Source of the DNA: an uncultured Bacteroidales bacterium
Lineage (GTDB): Bacteria; Bacteroidota; Bacteroidia; Bacteroidales; Paludibacteraceae
Assembly (NCBI GenBank): GCA_944321895.1
Contig: CALUNA010000013.1
Span: 1-64,000 of the forward strand
Length of the DNA: 64,000 bases
Direction: 5' to 3'
Position 1 is the stretch's first letter; every line of letters starts with the position of its first letter. Below, in pieces: positions 18,575 through 27,402 of this stretch. The notes under the pieces were generated by a model. The model did not search any database. It was given only the letters and a program-made list of their open reading frames with translations, and was not told the DNA's origin. The translations under genes were made by a program, and so were the position numbers.

Positions 18575-20518
18575 ATGAATATGAACAATAAGAAAACAAT
18601 ATATATTGTGTTTATGGTTTTGCTTGTCGCTTTTGCGGCTTGCAAGGAGGACAGTACGGTATTTTATTCGATGAATAAAACCGACCTGGCCATTCACCCG
18701 AAGGAGACCTTCCAGTTTTCCGTATGGGAACAATCCATGGAATTCAACCGGGTTTATGCAGATGGCATAGAATGGAGCGTAATAGACCAGGTTCCGACTG
18801 ATGCCGCATATACCGAAGTCGCAACTATTGATGAAAACGGTTTGATGACTGCAGTTAGTCCGGGACAAGCTGTTGTAAAAGCCGTATGCAACAATGGACG
18901 GATTGTAATGTCTGCCGTTACGGTAAATGCCTGGGATGCACCGGATGCTTCCGGATTGGTGCTGGACCGCTATGATGTTTACCAGAACCCTACACAAACT
19001 TATACGGATACGTTGACCCTGTCTATTTCGGACGATATTTTGGCGAAATTTGATGTAGTTGTGACTTCTTCTGATTCAACTTTGATTATTCCCATATTGC
19101 TGCCACCAACGGAAGAAGATCTGGCTGCCGGAAACAAGGATTATCATATTGTACTTAAGAGAACCGAGGATATAACAACCGAAAAGGATGTGGAAATTAC
19201 GGTTTCGGCCGGTGAAACATCGGTTACTTGTGTCGTACATATCAGTATGCGTTTGTATCTGTCATTTAATGCAATTGATTTGTCCTTGACGGACAATCCT
19301 GATTTGGTCAAAGAGAGTTCTTATCGGATTAAATTGAATGAGACAGATACTGTCAAAGCTTATTATCGTCTTCAGCCGGATGATGCGGCACATTTGGAAA
19401 AAATGGAAGATGCATTCACCTATACCACTTCCGGCAGTTCTGCTTTGATTATTGAAAAGACCGAATTTGTCCGGGATTCTTCCCAATTGTGGATTGTTGT
19501 ACGCGCAGGAAACTTGGAAGGCAGTACGGATATTACCATTGAAGCTCTGGGCAACAAAATCGTAGCCAGTTGTTCGGTTGTTGATATCAATAATACGATA
19601 GTCAATTCCGTGACATTTGACATGGATGGTATCAAAGCAATGATAGGTGAAGATCTGGTTACTTCGGAACGTGGATTTTCCTTGTTTGATTATTTGAGCG
19701 TAGATCCGCTTACGGCGACAGTTGACTGGCCGGTAGAATGGACTTCTTCCAAAGAGGAAGTGGCTACGGTAGTCACAGATGGTAATGATGCCGGTTCCTT
19801 TACCATTTGGAAGGCTGGTGTGTTTACCATTACAGCTACCTGCCGTGACAAGAGCGCTTCCGTGACTATTACCGCTAAGCTGAGCCTGGAAAGTATAGCT
19901 TTTGTCAATAACTTGAAGACGGAACTGGTAGAAACGGAAACAACTCAATGGGATGTCAATTTGTCGGCAAAATCAAATTACAATACGGATGATGTGGTTG
20001 TGACTTGGACCAGTTCGGATGAAAAAGTGGCTACTGTTGCTCCAGATGGTACGATAACAGCAGTCGGGGCAGGCAAGGCAACTATTACAGCCTCCGTAAC
20101 AGATGATTATGACAAGACCTGGTCGGCAGAGAAAGAAATCACAGTTATTTCTGCCGCTGATATCGAGATAGAGGATTTGGTGTTTAATCCTACTGAATAT
20201 CTTTATGTGTCAGAGATTGCCTCTTCCGGTAGTCTGAAGGGAACAATGATTCAAGTATTCTCTATGGAAGGTGATACGTATAACTTTAATTTGTATACGG
20301 CAGATGGCTCAGAAATCGTATTGACTCCCGGTAAGACGCTGACTTATGGAACAGATTTTATTGCAGGGTCGCAGGTGATATATCCGAACGGTGAAAATCC
20401 GGATATTACATCAGGAACAGTAGAAGTGTTTGATACAGGTAACCTCAAGTTTGACCTGAAAGCCCAGAAGGGAGGTAAAGAGGTTTCGATTACTGGTGAA
20501 GTACTGAAATATGAATAA
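18575..20518 (+). CDS. Surface lipoprotein with bacterial Ig-like (BIG2) repeats
   Basis: A 647-residue predicted lipoprotein: signal peptide, then AFAACKED with lipidated Cys23. The acidic KED right after the cysteine resembles the Bacteroidota lipoprotein export signal for surface display. At least three BIG2-like beta repeats are visible, each with the pattern W-S-S-x-x-x-x-V-A-T-V then G-x-x-T-A-V-x-x-G: near residues 65-105, 385-425 and 465-510. The C-terminal 120 residues form a separate beta-rich module. Sitting between susD and the GH85 gene, it takes the place of a surface glycan-binding protein; binding is inferred from position only. Confidence 0.75.
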   Translation: MNMNNKKTIYIVFMVLLVAFAACKEDSTVFYSMNKTDLAIHPKETFQFSVWEQSMEFNRVYADGIEWSVIDQVPTDAAYTEVATIDENGLMTAVSPGQAVVKAVCNNGRIVMSAVTVNAWDAPDASGLVLDRYDVYQNPTQTYTDTLTLSISDDILAKFDVVVTSSDSTLIIPILLPPTEEDLAAGNKDYHIVLKRTEDITTEKDVEITVSAGETSVTCVVHISMRLYLSFNAIDLSLTDNPDLVKESSYRIKLNETDTVKAYYRLQPDDAAHLEKMEDAFTYTTSGSSALIIEKTEFVRDSSQLWIVVRAGNLEGSTDITIEALGNKIVASCSVVDINNTIVNSVTFDMDGIKAMIGEDLVTSERGFSLFDYLSVDPLTATVDWPVEWTSSKEEVATVVTDGNDAGSFTIWKAGVFTITATCRDKSASVTITAKLSLESIAFVNNLKTELVETETTQWDVNLSAKSNYNTDDVVVTWTSSDEKVATVAPDGTITAVGAGKATITASVTDDYDKTWSAEKEITVISAADIEIEDLVFNPTEYLYVSEIASSGSLKGTMIQVFSMEGDTYNFNLYTADGSEIVLTPGKTLTYGTDFIAGSQVIYPNGENPDITSGTVEVFDTGNLKFDLKAQKGGKEVSITGEVLKYE

Positions 20519-20523
20519 AGATT

Positions 20524-20554
20524 TTTTCGGGTAATCATCAAGGTTACCCGAAAA
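20524..20554. terminator. Intra-operon hairpin
   Basis: Perfect 11-bp stem TTTTCGGGTAA (20524-20534) with TTACCCGAAAA (20544-20554). On the plus strand no T run follows, so it probably stabilises the upstream mRNA or reduces readthrough into GH85 rather than ending transcription fully. Confidence 0.6.
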
Positions 20555-20590
20555 TAAAAACCAATAACCTAATATTAATCAATTACTTAA

Positions 20591-23500
20591 ATGGTGAAAT
20601 CTATGAAGAAAATGAAGTTTTTAGCTTTGGGACTGTTTGTCTTGTTGGCAAGCGGAACCTTGTTTGCTCAGTACCCCGATCATGAGAAGTATGTGGGTGA
20701 AACAAAACAGGAATTCTCTACTGCTTATGGGACCTGGAGCTATTCAAACCCTGTATTGTATTCAGATTGTGCGGATGATGAGGAGTTCTTTATCTCGCGT
20801 GTACGTCTGAAAGACCGTTTTGTCAATACGGAAACACAAGTGGATAAGGCACTTGATTATAACCGCAAGCTATTGTGGTGGTGTCCGATTGGCGTTGACC
20901 AATGGAATGCGCTTCCAAGTTATCATTATGATTCGGAGGTGTTTACCATGTGGAGCTATGTGGATATCTATGGTAACTGGACAGCACCTTTCGTACGTAT
21001 GCCGGCTGCCTTTATCGATGCTTGCCATAAAAACGGAGTAAGGACATCAGTTGTGGCCTCCGTTCCCTGGGCTTCATCTCAGGATGTAAATACTATTCCT
21101 CATGGTGCCAATATACACGCCCTTTATCAGGGAGGAACAGAAAAATTCCTGAAATTCCTGCGCTATTACGGTATTGATGGTATAGGTTTCAACTCGGAGT
21201 TTAATGCAACGCCTACTTTGACAAGCGAAATGAAAAGTTTGTTGTCCCAGGCATTTGCCAACAGGGATAAATACAATTGGCCTAATTTTACCAATGCATG
21301 GTATTCATTAATGGCTAATGGAGGAAGTGTGGGAGGTACAGACTGGTTGTCGCCAAGTAACCAGGACTGGTTCCAATATAACGGTAATCCGACTTCCGAT
21401 GCTTACTTTTTTAATTATAACTGGGGTGCCGATGGTCTTTCTACGGCCCAGCGTACAGCAGAAAATTTAGGCCGTGACAGTTACGATTGCTATGCCGGTA
21501 TGGATTTTCAGGGACGTGACAATACGAACTGGACTGCTCTTAAAAACCATAAAATATCCGTTGGTTTATGGGGTGCTCACAGCATGAATATGATTTTTAC
21601 CGACCGTGCTGAACTGGGTTCTGCCGATAAGGTAAAACAATCAACCTACCAGTTGATTAGCGAGAATGTGTTTACAGGTTCTTCCTATAATCCGGTAAAT
21701 ACGCCTCCAATCACTAATTTCCTGGGACATTCCTCTAAAAATGATAATTTCCATGGCTTCTCCAGTTTTATTACGGCGCGCAGTGTGCTGAAAACGGATG
21801 ACTTGTCAAAAGAACCTTTCGTAACCTATTTCAACTTGGGTAACGGTACTTTCTTCAATGTGAAGGGCGAACGCGAGTTTGAGGGTGAATGGTACAATAT
21901 CGGTATCCAGGACTATATGCCTACTTGGCGTTGGTGGTGGACTTCAACGTTTATGGGACGTGACGAGAGTGAAGTTCCTGCAACCGGCATGAAAGCCGAA
22001 TTTACGTGGGACGATGCTTGGTTTGGCGGTTCTTGTCTGGCTATTTCTGGAAAAACCGATTTGGAATACTTGCAGTTGTTCAAGACGGAGTATCCGTTGC
22101 AAGCAAATGATGAGTTTACCATCCGTTACAAAGTGCTTAGCGGAACGGGTACCATGGCATGGAGCTATTGTGCCAAAGATGCGGAAGAAACAGCTCTTGC
22201 AACTAACATAGGCACGTTGAAAGCGGATAATGAGGTGTGGATAGAAAAGACGATAAAGGTGAGCTCTCTTCCAATTCATATCCAAATGGCAGGAAAAACA
22301 TTGGCCATGTTGGGATTGCGCTTCCAGAATACTTCAGCTGATTTTGAGGTCTTGATCGGTGAAATCTCGATTAAACGTGGGGCAACGCCCACACCGTCAA
22401 CTCCGACAATTGTAAAGAGCATGAGTCTGGGTGCCAACTACAAGGGTGTGGACTTCAAGGTTATTTTCAAAATGAAGGACCGCAACGGTGTTGAACCGAT
22501 TTACAATGATGAAGTGAATGCGTGGTATTATAAAATCTATTATCAGCAGCAGGATGGTGAACCGGTTATGTGTACGGCAACTACATCCTGGGGTGCATAT
22601 GTAGTGGGAGCTCCGGTAGATCTTAATGGAACTCAGAAGTTCAGAATAGGTGTTTCGGCTGTCAGCATTGATGGCGATTCGGAATCGGAAATTGCATGGA
22701 GTAATTATATAGATGTTCCTGAATTGGCAATTGTAGAAGGTATTTCCATCGATAAGCCGGTTATCAAGCCCAATGAAAACTTTACGGTTAGCTTCGATGA
22801 CCCGAACCATGCAAGTGCAACATGGACAATTCTTGATGCAGCAGGAACACAGGTTGGACAAACCTATACGGGAACATCGTTCACAACTTCGTTGGCGGAA
22901 GTAGGTATATATGACCTGAAATATACTTCGGATGGTTCAACGGTAACCCGTGAAGGTCTGATTCAGATTTCACCGGAGGCAGTTGGTGCCATGCCGGAAA
23001 TCAAGGAACTGAAAGCCAATAATAAAACAGCAGATATCAGTGTCAATACAGGTGACGAAGTTACTTATACTTATGTTGGCCGTGATGCGGATGGTTATGT
23101 TTCACGTGGTTTGGCTCTGGGTGAAAAGGCATTTGGTATACCAGCAAGGCAATTGGGCTTTAATGACCGGACGCCGTTCTCGATTTGCTTCTGGTTCTGT
23201 CCCAACCGTTATAACCATCTTGGAGCAGGAACCCAGCTGTTGAATGTAAGAAGTATATCGGATGATTATCCTGCAAATCAGTGGGGATATATCTGGAATG
23301 ATATTTTAACAGACAATACGTTTAAATTCTGCTTCAGAAGAACTTCGAATGCAGGTAGCGAAATTCATGTGGAAAAGGAATTCTCACCGGGACAGTGGTA
23401 TCACGTGGCTATCGTTGTCGGATATAGCAATGGCCGTTCCATGGATTTGTATATTAACGGTGTTCGGGTTGGCGGATATTCTGGTATTACCGATTTGTAT

Positions 23501-24295
23501 GCCTGGAAGAATGATAATGTGATTATGGTTGGCGGACTTGCCGGTGCAAACAATGATATGCGTGCTGGTCTGGATGCTACCCTGGACGAATTCCAGTTAT
23601 ATAACAAGGCACTTACGGCTTCAGAAGTAAAAGCTTCCATGCAGCATATTGATAATCCATCGGAGGCTTTGATTGGCTATTGGGACTTTGAAACAGATCC
23701 TGCTGCGGATGGTAACATATATAGTACCGGAAGCAATAAAACTTTGACGGCAAGTATGATGACATTTGCTAATCCGCTGGAATATCTGGAAGAAACCTTT
23801 GCTGCAGGCGCTCCGTTTATCTCCGGAACGAATTACAAGATAGAAACCTTGCCAACTTGGGAATTCCACAAAACGGCAACGATAAATTCGGCAACAGGAA
23901 ATACTACAGCCGGTACGGCCAAGGTTGAATATTCGGAAGGTGGAACCTATACGGCTACATTGACATTGTCGAATGGCTGGGGAAGTAGCGAAAGCAAATC
24001 CATTGATGTGGTTGTTGTCAAACAGACTTCGGGTGTAGACGAAGTATCCGCGGTTGATACACGCGTTTATCCGAATCCGTTTGTGGATGAACTGTTTGTG
24101 AACTTTGCAGAAAAGGGTGCATACACCATTCAGGTATTTGACCTGGCAGGAAGCCTTGTTTCCTCGCATGCAGTAGATGCTGCCGGTGGCGAAGTTATCC
24201 GTGTGTCTGTAAATGCAACTCCGGGTTCCTACATTGTAAGAATGGCGAACGCCGAAGGCAAGACAGTCAAGACAGTGAAATTGATTAAACAATAA
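20591..24295 (+). CDS. GH85 endo-beta-N-acetylglucosaminidase with T9SS sorting domain
   Basis: A 1234-residue secreted enzyme that should cut the GlcNAc-GlcNAc core of N-glycans. A signal peptide ends at LFAQ. The GH85 barrel covers about residues 60-420; IDGIGFNSEFN carries the family N-x-E pair as Asn201 and Glu203, the oxazoline-positioning and acid/base residues. Accessory beta domains follow (TWRWWW-TSTF start near 440, PKD-like near 715-800). A LamG-like concanavalin fold lies near 850-1030. The last 80 residues (VYPNPFVDELFVNF to TVKLIKQ) are a type A T9SS sorting domain. Start could also be the ATG at 20603. Last gene of the operon, ended by a strong terminator. Confidence 0.9.
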   Translation: MVKSMKKMKFLALGLFVLLASGTLFAQYPDHEKYVGETKQEFSTAYGTWSYSNPVLYSDCADDEEFFISRVRLKDRFVNTETQVDKALDYNRKLLWWCPIGVDQWNALPSYHYDSEVFTMWSYVDIYGNWTAPFVRMPAAFIDACHKNGVRTSVVASVPWASSQDVNTIPHGANIHALYQGGTEKFLKFLRYYGIDGIGFNSEFNATPTLTSEMKSLLSQAFANRDKYNWPNFTNAWYSLMANGGSVGGTDWLSPSNQDWFQYNGNPTSDAYFFNYNWGADGLSTAQRTAENLGRDSYDCYAGMDFQGRDNTNWTALKNHKISVGLWGAHSMNMIFTDRAELGSADKVKQSTYQLISENVFTGSSYNPVNTPPITNFLGHSSKNDNFHGFSSFITARSVLKTDDLSKEPFVTYFNLGNGTFFNVKGEREFEGEWYNIGIQDYMPTWRWWWTSTFMGRDESEVPATGMKAEFTWDDAWFGGSCLAISGKTDLEYLQLFKTEYPLQANDEFTIRYKVLSGTGTMAWSYCAKDAEETALATNIGTLKADNEVWIEKTIKVSSLPIHIQMAGKTLAMLGLRFQNTSADFEVLIGEISIKRGATPTPSTPTIVKSMSLGANYKGVDFKVIFKMKDRNGVEPIYNDEVNAWYYKIYYQQQDGEPVMCTATTSWGAYVVGAPVDLNGTQKFRIGVSAVSIDGDSESEIAWSNYIDVPELAIVEGISIDKPVIKPNENFTVSFDDPNHASATWTILDAAGTQVGQTYTGTSFTTSLAEVGIYDLKYTSDGSTVTREGLIQISPEAVGAMPEIKELKANNKTADISVNTGDEVTYTYVGRDADGYVSRGLALGEKAFGIPARQLGFNDRTPFSICFWFCPNRYNHLGAGTQLLNVRSISDDYPANQWGYIWNDILTDNTFKFCFRRTSNAGSEIHVEKEFSPGQWYHVAIVVGYSNGRSMDLYINGVRVGGYSGITDLYAWKNDNVIMVGGLAGANNDMRAGLDATLDEFQLYNKALTASEVKASMQHIDNPSEALIGYWDFETDPAADGNIYSTGSNKTLTASMMTFANPLEYLEETFAAGAPFISGTNYKIETLPTWEFHKTATINSATGNTTAGTAKVEYSEGGTYTATLTLSNGWGSSESKSIDVVVVKQTSGVDEVSAVDTRVYPNPFVDELFVNFAEKGAYTIQVFDLAGSLVSSHAVDAAGGEVIRVSVNATPGSYIVRMANAEGKTVKTVKLIKQ

Positions 24296-24335
24296 AAAAG
24301 ACGTCGGTAGTACGTTTTGTCTATTATGTTGTGGG

Positions 24336-24368
24336 TCGGGGATGCCGTGAGGCATCCCCGATTTTTTT
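24336..24368 (+). terminator. Terminator of the glycan operon
   Basis: Stem TCGGGGATGCC, loop GTGA, stem GGCATCCCCGA (24336-24361), followed by seven T. Strong intrinsic terminator. Confidence 0.92.
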
Positions 24369-24459
24369 ATGGCTGCATTGCTGCCGGACTTGTTGTTTCC
24401 TGTCATCTGAAATCGGGAAAAGAAAGTTTGCAATGTTTGCTCCTTTCCGCGGCTTTGCC

Positions 24460-24467
24460 TATCTTTG
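24460..24467 (+). promoter_or_regulatory. yraN promoter, -7 element
   Basis: TATCTTTG lies 21 bases before the ATG at 24488. It supports that start over the longer open frame, which would begin inside the preceding terminator region. Confidence 0.65.
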
Positions 24468-24487
24468 CTTTGCAAAACAGAAACAAA

Positions 24488-24853
24488 ATGGCACGGCACA
24501 ATAGTCTTGGTAAGGAGGGTGAACTGTTTGCGCAAAACTATTTGCGCTCGCATGGCTATGTCATTCGGGATGTGAACTGGCGCATTGGCCGCATGGAAAT
24601 AGACATTGTTGCCGAAACAGCTGACTTTTTGGTCATAGTGGAAGTGAAAACGCGGACGGACGACTATTGGATGAATCCTGCAGATGCTGTTACACCAGCC
24701 CGCATGAAACGCATGACTGAGGCCGCACATGAATATGTGTTGCAGCACAATCTGGACAAGGAGGTGCGTTTCGATGTCATCACCTTGCTTGGCAAAGCAC
24801 CGGATTTCAGGCTGGAGCATATTGCCGATGCCTTTCTGGCACCCTTGTGCTGA
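24488..24853 (+). CDS. YraN/UPF0102-family predicted endonuclease
   Basis: A 121-residue protein with the UPF0102 fold, a small member of the PD-(D/E)xK nuclease superfamily. The N-terminus LGKEGELFAQNYLRSHGY and the core GRMEIDIVAETADFLVIVEVKTR fit: the Asp of EID and Glu-x-Lys of VEVKTR are the expected metal and catalytic residues. The family is nearly universal in bacteria but its role is poorly defined (Holliday-junction resolution and recombination have been proposed). Start chosen by promoter position and family N-terminus. Single-gene unit upstream of pyrE. Confidence 0.9.
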   Translation: MARHNSLGKEGELFAQNYLRSHGYVIRDVNWRIGRMEIDIVAETADFLVIVEVKTRTDDYWMNPADAVTPARMKRMTEAAHEYVLQHNLDKEVRFDVITLLGKAPDFRLEHIADAFLAPLC

Positions 24854-24912
24854 TTTTGTGCGTTATGTTGAAAAACATCATTTTTTTTCTTCGTCAAGTG
24901 TCGGATAAATTG

Positions 24913-24920
24913 TACTTTTG
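24913..24920 (+). promoter_or_regulatory. pyrE promoter, -7 element
   Basis: TACTTTTG matches TAnnTTTG, 46 bases before the pyrE ATG. Confidence 0.65.
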
Positions 24921-24965
24921 CACTGCAATTGAAAATACAAAAACAAACACAACCATCTTGACACT

Positions 24966-25598
24966 ATGAAACAATTGGAAGATTTGGTAGCAGAAAAGTT
25001 ACTTCAGGTAAAAGCCGTAAAATTGCAACCCAATAACCCGTTTGTGTGGGCATCGGGTTGGAATTCCCCCATCTATTGCGACAATCGGAAAACGCTTTCT
25101 TATCCGCGTATCCGTACATTCATAAAAACAGAACTGGCCCGTCTGGTGTTGGAAAAATATCCGGATGTCGATGTCATTGCCGGCGTGGCAACCGGTGCCA
25201 TTGCACAAGGTGCGCTGGTGGCCGATTTGCTCGGCCTGCCTTTTGTCTATGTGCGTCCTACTCCCAAGGACCATGGACTGGAGAATATGATAGAAGGTGA
25301 TTTGAAACCAAAACAGAAAGTCGTGGTTATTGAAGACCTGATTTCCACCGGCGGCAGCAGTCTGAAAGCCGTAGAGGCCATCCGCAAGGATGGATCATCC
25401 GTATTGGGAATGCTGGCTATCTTTTCATACGGATTCCCTGTGGCTGCACAAAGATTTCAGGAATCCAATGTGGAACTGACCACGTTGTGCAATTATGATG
25501 CCATTCTGCGGCACGCTTTGGAAACCAATTATATTGCCGAATCGGAGTTGAAAACCCTGCAGGAGTGGCGAAAAGATCCTGCCAACTGGAATAAATAA
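24966..25598 (+). CDS. pyrE: Orotate phosphoribosyltransferase
   Basis: A 210-residue enzyme that joins orotate to PRPP to give orotidine monophosphate in pyrimidine synthesis. The PRPP-binding loop is VVVIEDLISTGGSSLKAVEA; the flexible catalytic loop lies around RPTPKDHGLENMIEGDL, with Lys and His in place. Length matches the family. It heads a three-gene run with an SRPBCC protein 8 bases downstream and argH, an arrangement linking pyrimidine and arginine synthesis, both of which draw on carbamoyl phosphate. Confidence 0.95.
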   Translation: MKQLEDLVAEKLLQVKAVKLQPNNPFVWASGWNSPIYCDNRKTLSYPRIRTFIKTELARLVLEKYPDVDVIAGVATGAIAQGALVADLLGLPFVYVRPTPKDHGLENMIEGDLKPKQKVVVIEDLISTGGSSLKAVEAIRKDGSSVLGMLAIFSYGFPVAAQRFQESNVELTTLCNYDAILRHALETNYIAESELKTLQEWRKDPANWNK

Positions 25599-25605
25599 GC
25601 AGAAT

Positions 25606-26031
25606 ATGAGTCAGACAACATACGAAAGTAGCGTAAAGGCCATTTCTTCCAATGAAGAAGTGGTCTTTCGTGCCTTAAGCAATCTGAACAATCTGGAAGC
25701 TCTGAAAAGTCGCATCCCGCAGGACAAGCTGGAAGATTTGCAATTTGATACCGATTCCGTCTCGTTTAACGTGGCTGGTATCGGACGTATCGGCTTTCGC
25801 ATCATCGACCGCGAACCGAACAAAACCATAAAGTTTGAAACGGAAAACTCACCGATAACCGTGAATGTGTGGATTCAGTTGAAGCAGCTTGCGGAAAACG
25901 ACACGCGCATGAAACTTACCTTGCGAGCCGATTTGCCTTCCATGGTCAAAATCATGGTGGACAAGAAACTCAAGGATGGCATAGAACAGATTGCCACGGT
26001 GCTGGCGGCTGTCCCGTATGCAAATATATAA
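25606..26031 (+). CDS. SRPBCC (START-like) family protein
   Basis: A 141-residue protein with the alternation of strands and long C-terminal helix (ADLPSMVKIMVDKKLKDGIEQIATVLAAVPY) expected of the SRPBCC/START-like helix-grip fold, which encloses a hydrophobic ligand cavity. The N-terminus TYESSVKAISSNEEVVFRAL is typical. The ligand and role are unknown. It is packed between pyrE and argH and probably co-transcribed; close linkage to pyrE may be only operonic. Confidence 0.8.
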   Translation: MSQTTYESSVKAISSNEEVVFRALSNLNNLEALKSRIPQDKLEDLQFDTDSVSFNVAGIGRIGFRIIDREPNKTIKFETENSPITVNVWIQLKQLAENDTRMKLTLRADLPSMVKIMVDKKLKDGIEQIATVLAAVPYANI

Positions 26032-26050
26032 CTTACCGAAACAAGAACTT

Positions 26051-27385
26051 ATGGCTAAACTTTGGCAAAAAACGGCGCAACTCAATTCCCGGATAGAGCG
26101 GTTTACCGTCGGGCGCGACCCGGAAATGGACATGTATCTGGCTAAATACGATGTATTGGGCAGCATGGCGCACATAACCATGTTGCAAAGCATCGGACTG
26201 CTGGACAAAAACGAGCTGGAAAGTCTGCTTGCCGAGTTGAAGCATATCTATACATTGGTAGAGCAGGGCAAGTTTGTCATTGAACCGGGCGTGGAAGACG
26301 TGCACTCGCAGGTGGAAGAATTGCTCACGCGCACCTTGGGCGATATGGGCAAGAAAATACACAGCGGACGCTCGCGCAACGACCAGGTCCTGCTCGACAT
26401 GAAACTGTTTACGCGTGCCGAGCTGGAAAAAACCGTGCACCTTGTCAGCGATTTCATAGACTTGCTCGTTTCGCAGAGTGAAAAATATAAAGATGTCATT
26501 ATTCCCGGTTACACGCATTTGCAGGTTGCCATGCCTTCGTCGTTCGGGTTGTGGTTCGGCGCGTATGCCGAGAGCCTTGCCGATGACCTGCAACTTATGC
26601 TGGCAGCATGGAACGTAACCAACCGCAATCCGCTCGGTTCGGCCGCCGGCTATGGCTCATCCTTCCCGCTGAACCGCCAAATGACAACCGACCTGCTCGG
26701 GTTTGACAGCATGGACTACAATGTGGTGTATGCACAAATGGGACGCGGAAAAATGGAGCGTACGGTAGCATACGCGCTTGCCGGAATTGCCGCCACGGTC
26801 TCCAAAATGGCATTTGATGCCTGCATGTTCACCAGCCAGAATTTCGGCTTCCTGAAACTGGCCGATGAATTTACGACAGGTTCGAGCATTATGCCACACA
26901 AAAAGAACCCTGATGTGTTCGAACTGACACGCAGCAAATGCAATAAACTGCAAACCTTGCCGCAGCAAATCATGGCCATAACCAACAACCTGCCGTCCGG
27001 CTATTTCCGCGATTTGCAGATTATCAAGGAAGTTTTCATTCCTGCTTTTGCCGAGCTGGACGATTGTCTGGAGATGGCGGCTTATATGTTGGGTGCCGTG
27101 CAGGTGAATGAACATGTATCCGAAGACCCGAAATATGATTACATGTACAGCGTGGAAGAGGTAAACCGTTTGGTTACGCAAGGTGTCCCCTTCCGTGATG
27201 CGTACCGGCAGGTCGGCATGGCCATAGAGCAGGGACAGTTTGTACCCGACCGGAATATTCATCATACGCACGAGGGAAGTATCGGCAATCTGTGCAATGA
27301 CCGTATTCTTGCCTATCGCGATGAAATCCTGCATAAGTTTACGTTTGACAAAGTGCATAAAGCGGAAAAAGACCTTTTGAAATAA
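26051..27385 (+). CDS. argH: Argininosuccinate lyase
   Basis: A 444-residue fumarase/aspartase-superfamily enzyme that splits argininosuccinate into arginine and fumarate, the last step of arginine synthesis. The superfamily signature is GSSIMPHKKNPDVFEL, with the catalytic Ser in the mobile loop; VHSQVEELLTRTLGDMGKKI and GRSRNDQVLLDMKL are also conserved. Start at 26051 (MAKLWQKTAQLNSRI) is the family start; a longer frame overlaps the previous gene. The stop codon lies in the loop of the terminator hairpin. Confidence 0.96.
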   Translation: MAKLWQKTAQLNSRIERFTVGRDPEMDMYLAKYDVLGSMAHITMLQSIGLLDKNELESLLAELKHIYTLVEQGKFVIEPGVEDVHSQVEELLTRTLGDMGKKIHSGRSRNDQVLLDMKLFTRAELEKTVHLVSDFIDLLVSQSEKYKDVIIPGYTHLQVAMPSSFGLWFGAYAESLADDLQLMLAAWNVTNRNPLGSAAGYGSSFPLNRQMTTDLLGFDSMDYNVVYAQMGRGKMERTVAYALAGIAATVSKMAFDACMFTSQNFGFLKLADEFTTGSSIMPHKKNPDVFELTRSKCNKLQTLPQQIMAITNNLPSGYFRDLQIIKEVFIPAFAELDDCLEMAAYMLGAVQVNEHVSEDPKYDYMYSVEEVNRLVTQGVPFRDAYRQVGMAIEQGQFVPDRNIHHTHEGSIGNLCNDRILAYRDEILHKFTFDKVHKAEKDLLK

Positions 27386-27396
27386 AAGGTCTTTTT
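27366..27396. terminator. Bidirectional terminator containing the argH stop codon
   Basis: Stem AAAAAGACCTTTT (27366-27378) with AAAAGGTCTTTTT (27384-27396) and loop GAAAT. The argH TAA at 27383-27385 spans the loop and the second arm. Both flanks supply a T run on the relevant strand, so it can end argH and the convergent gene. Confidence 0.85.
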
Positions 27397-27402
27397 CTTT
27401 GT

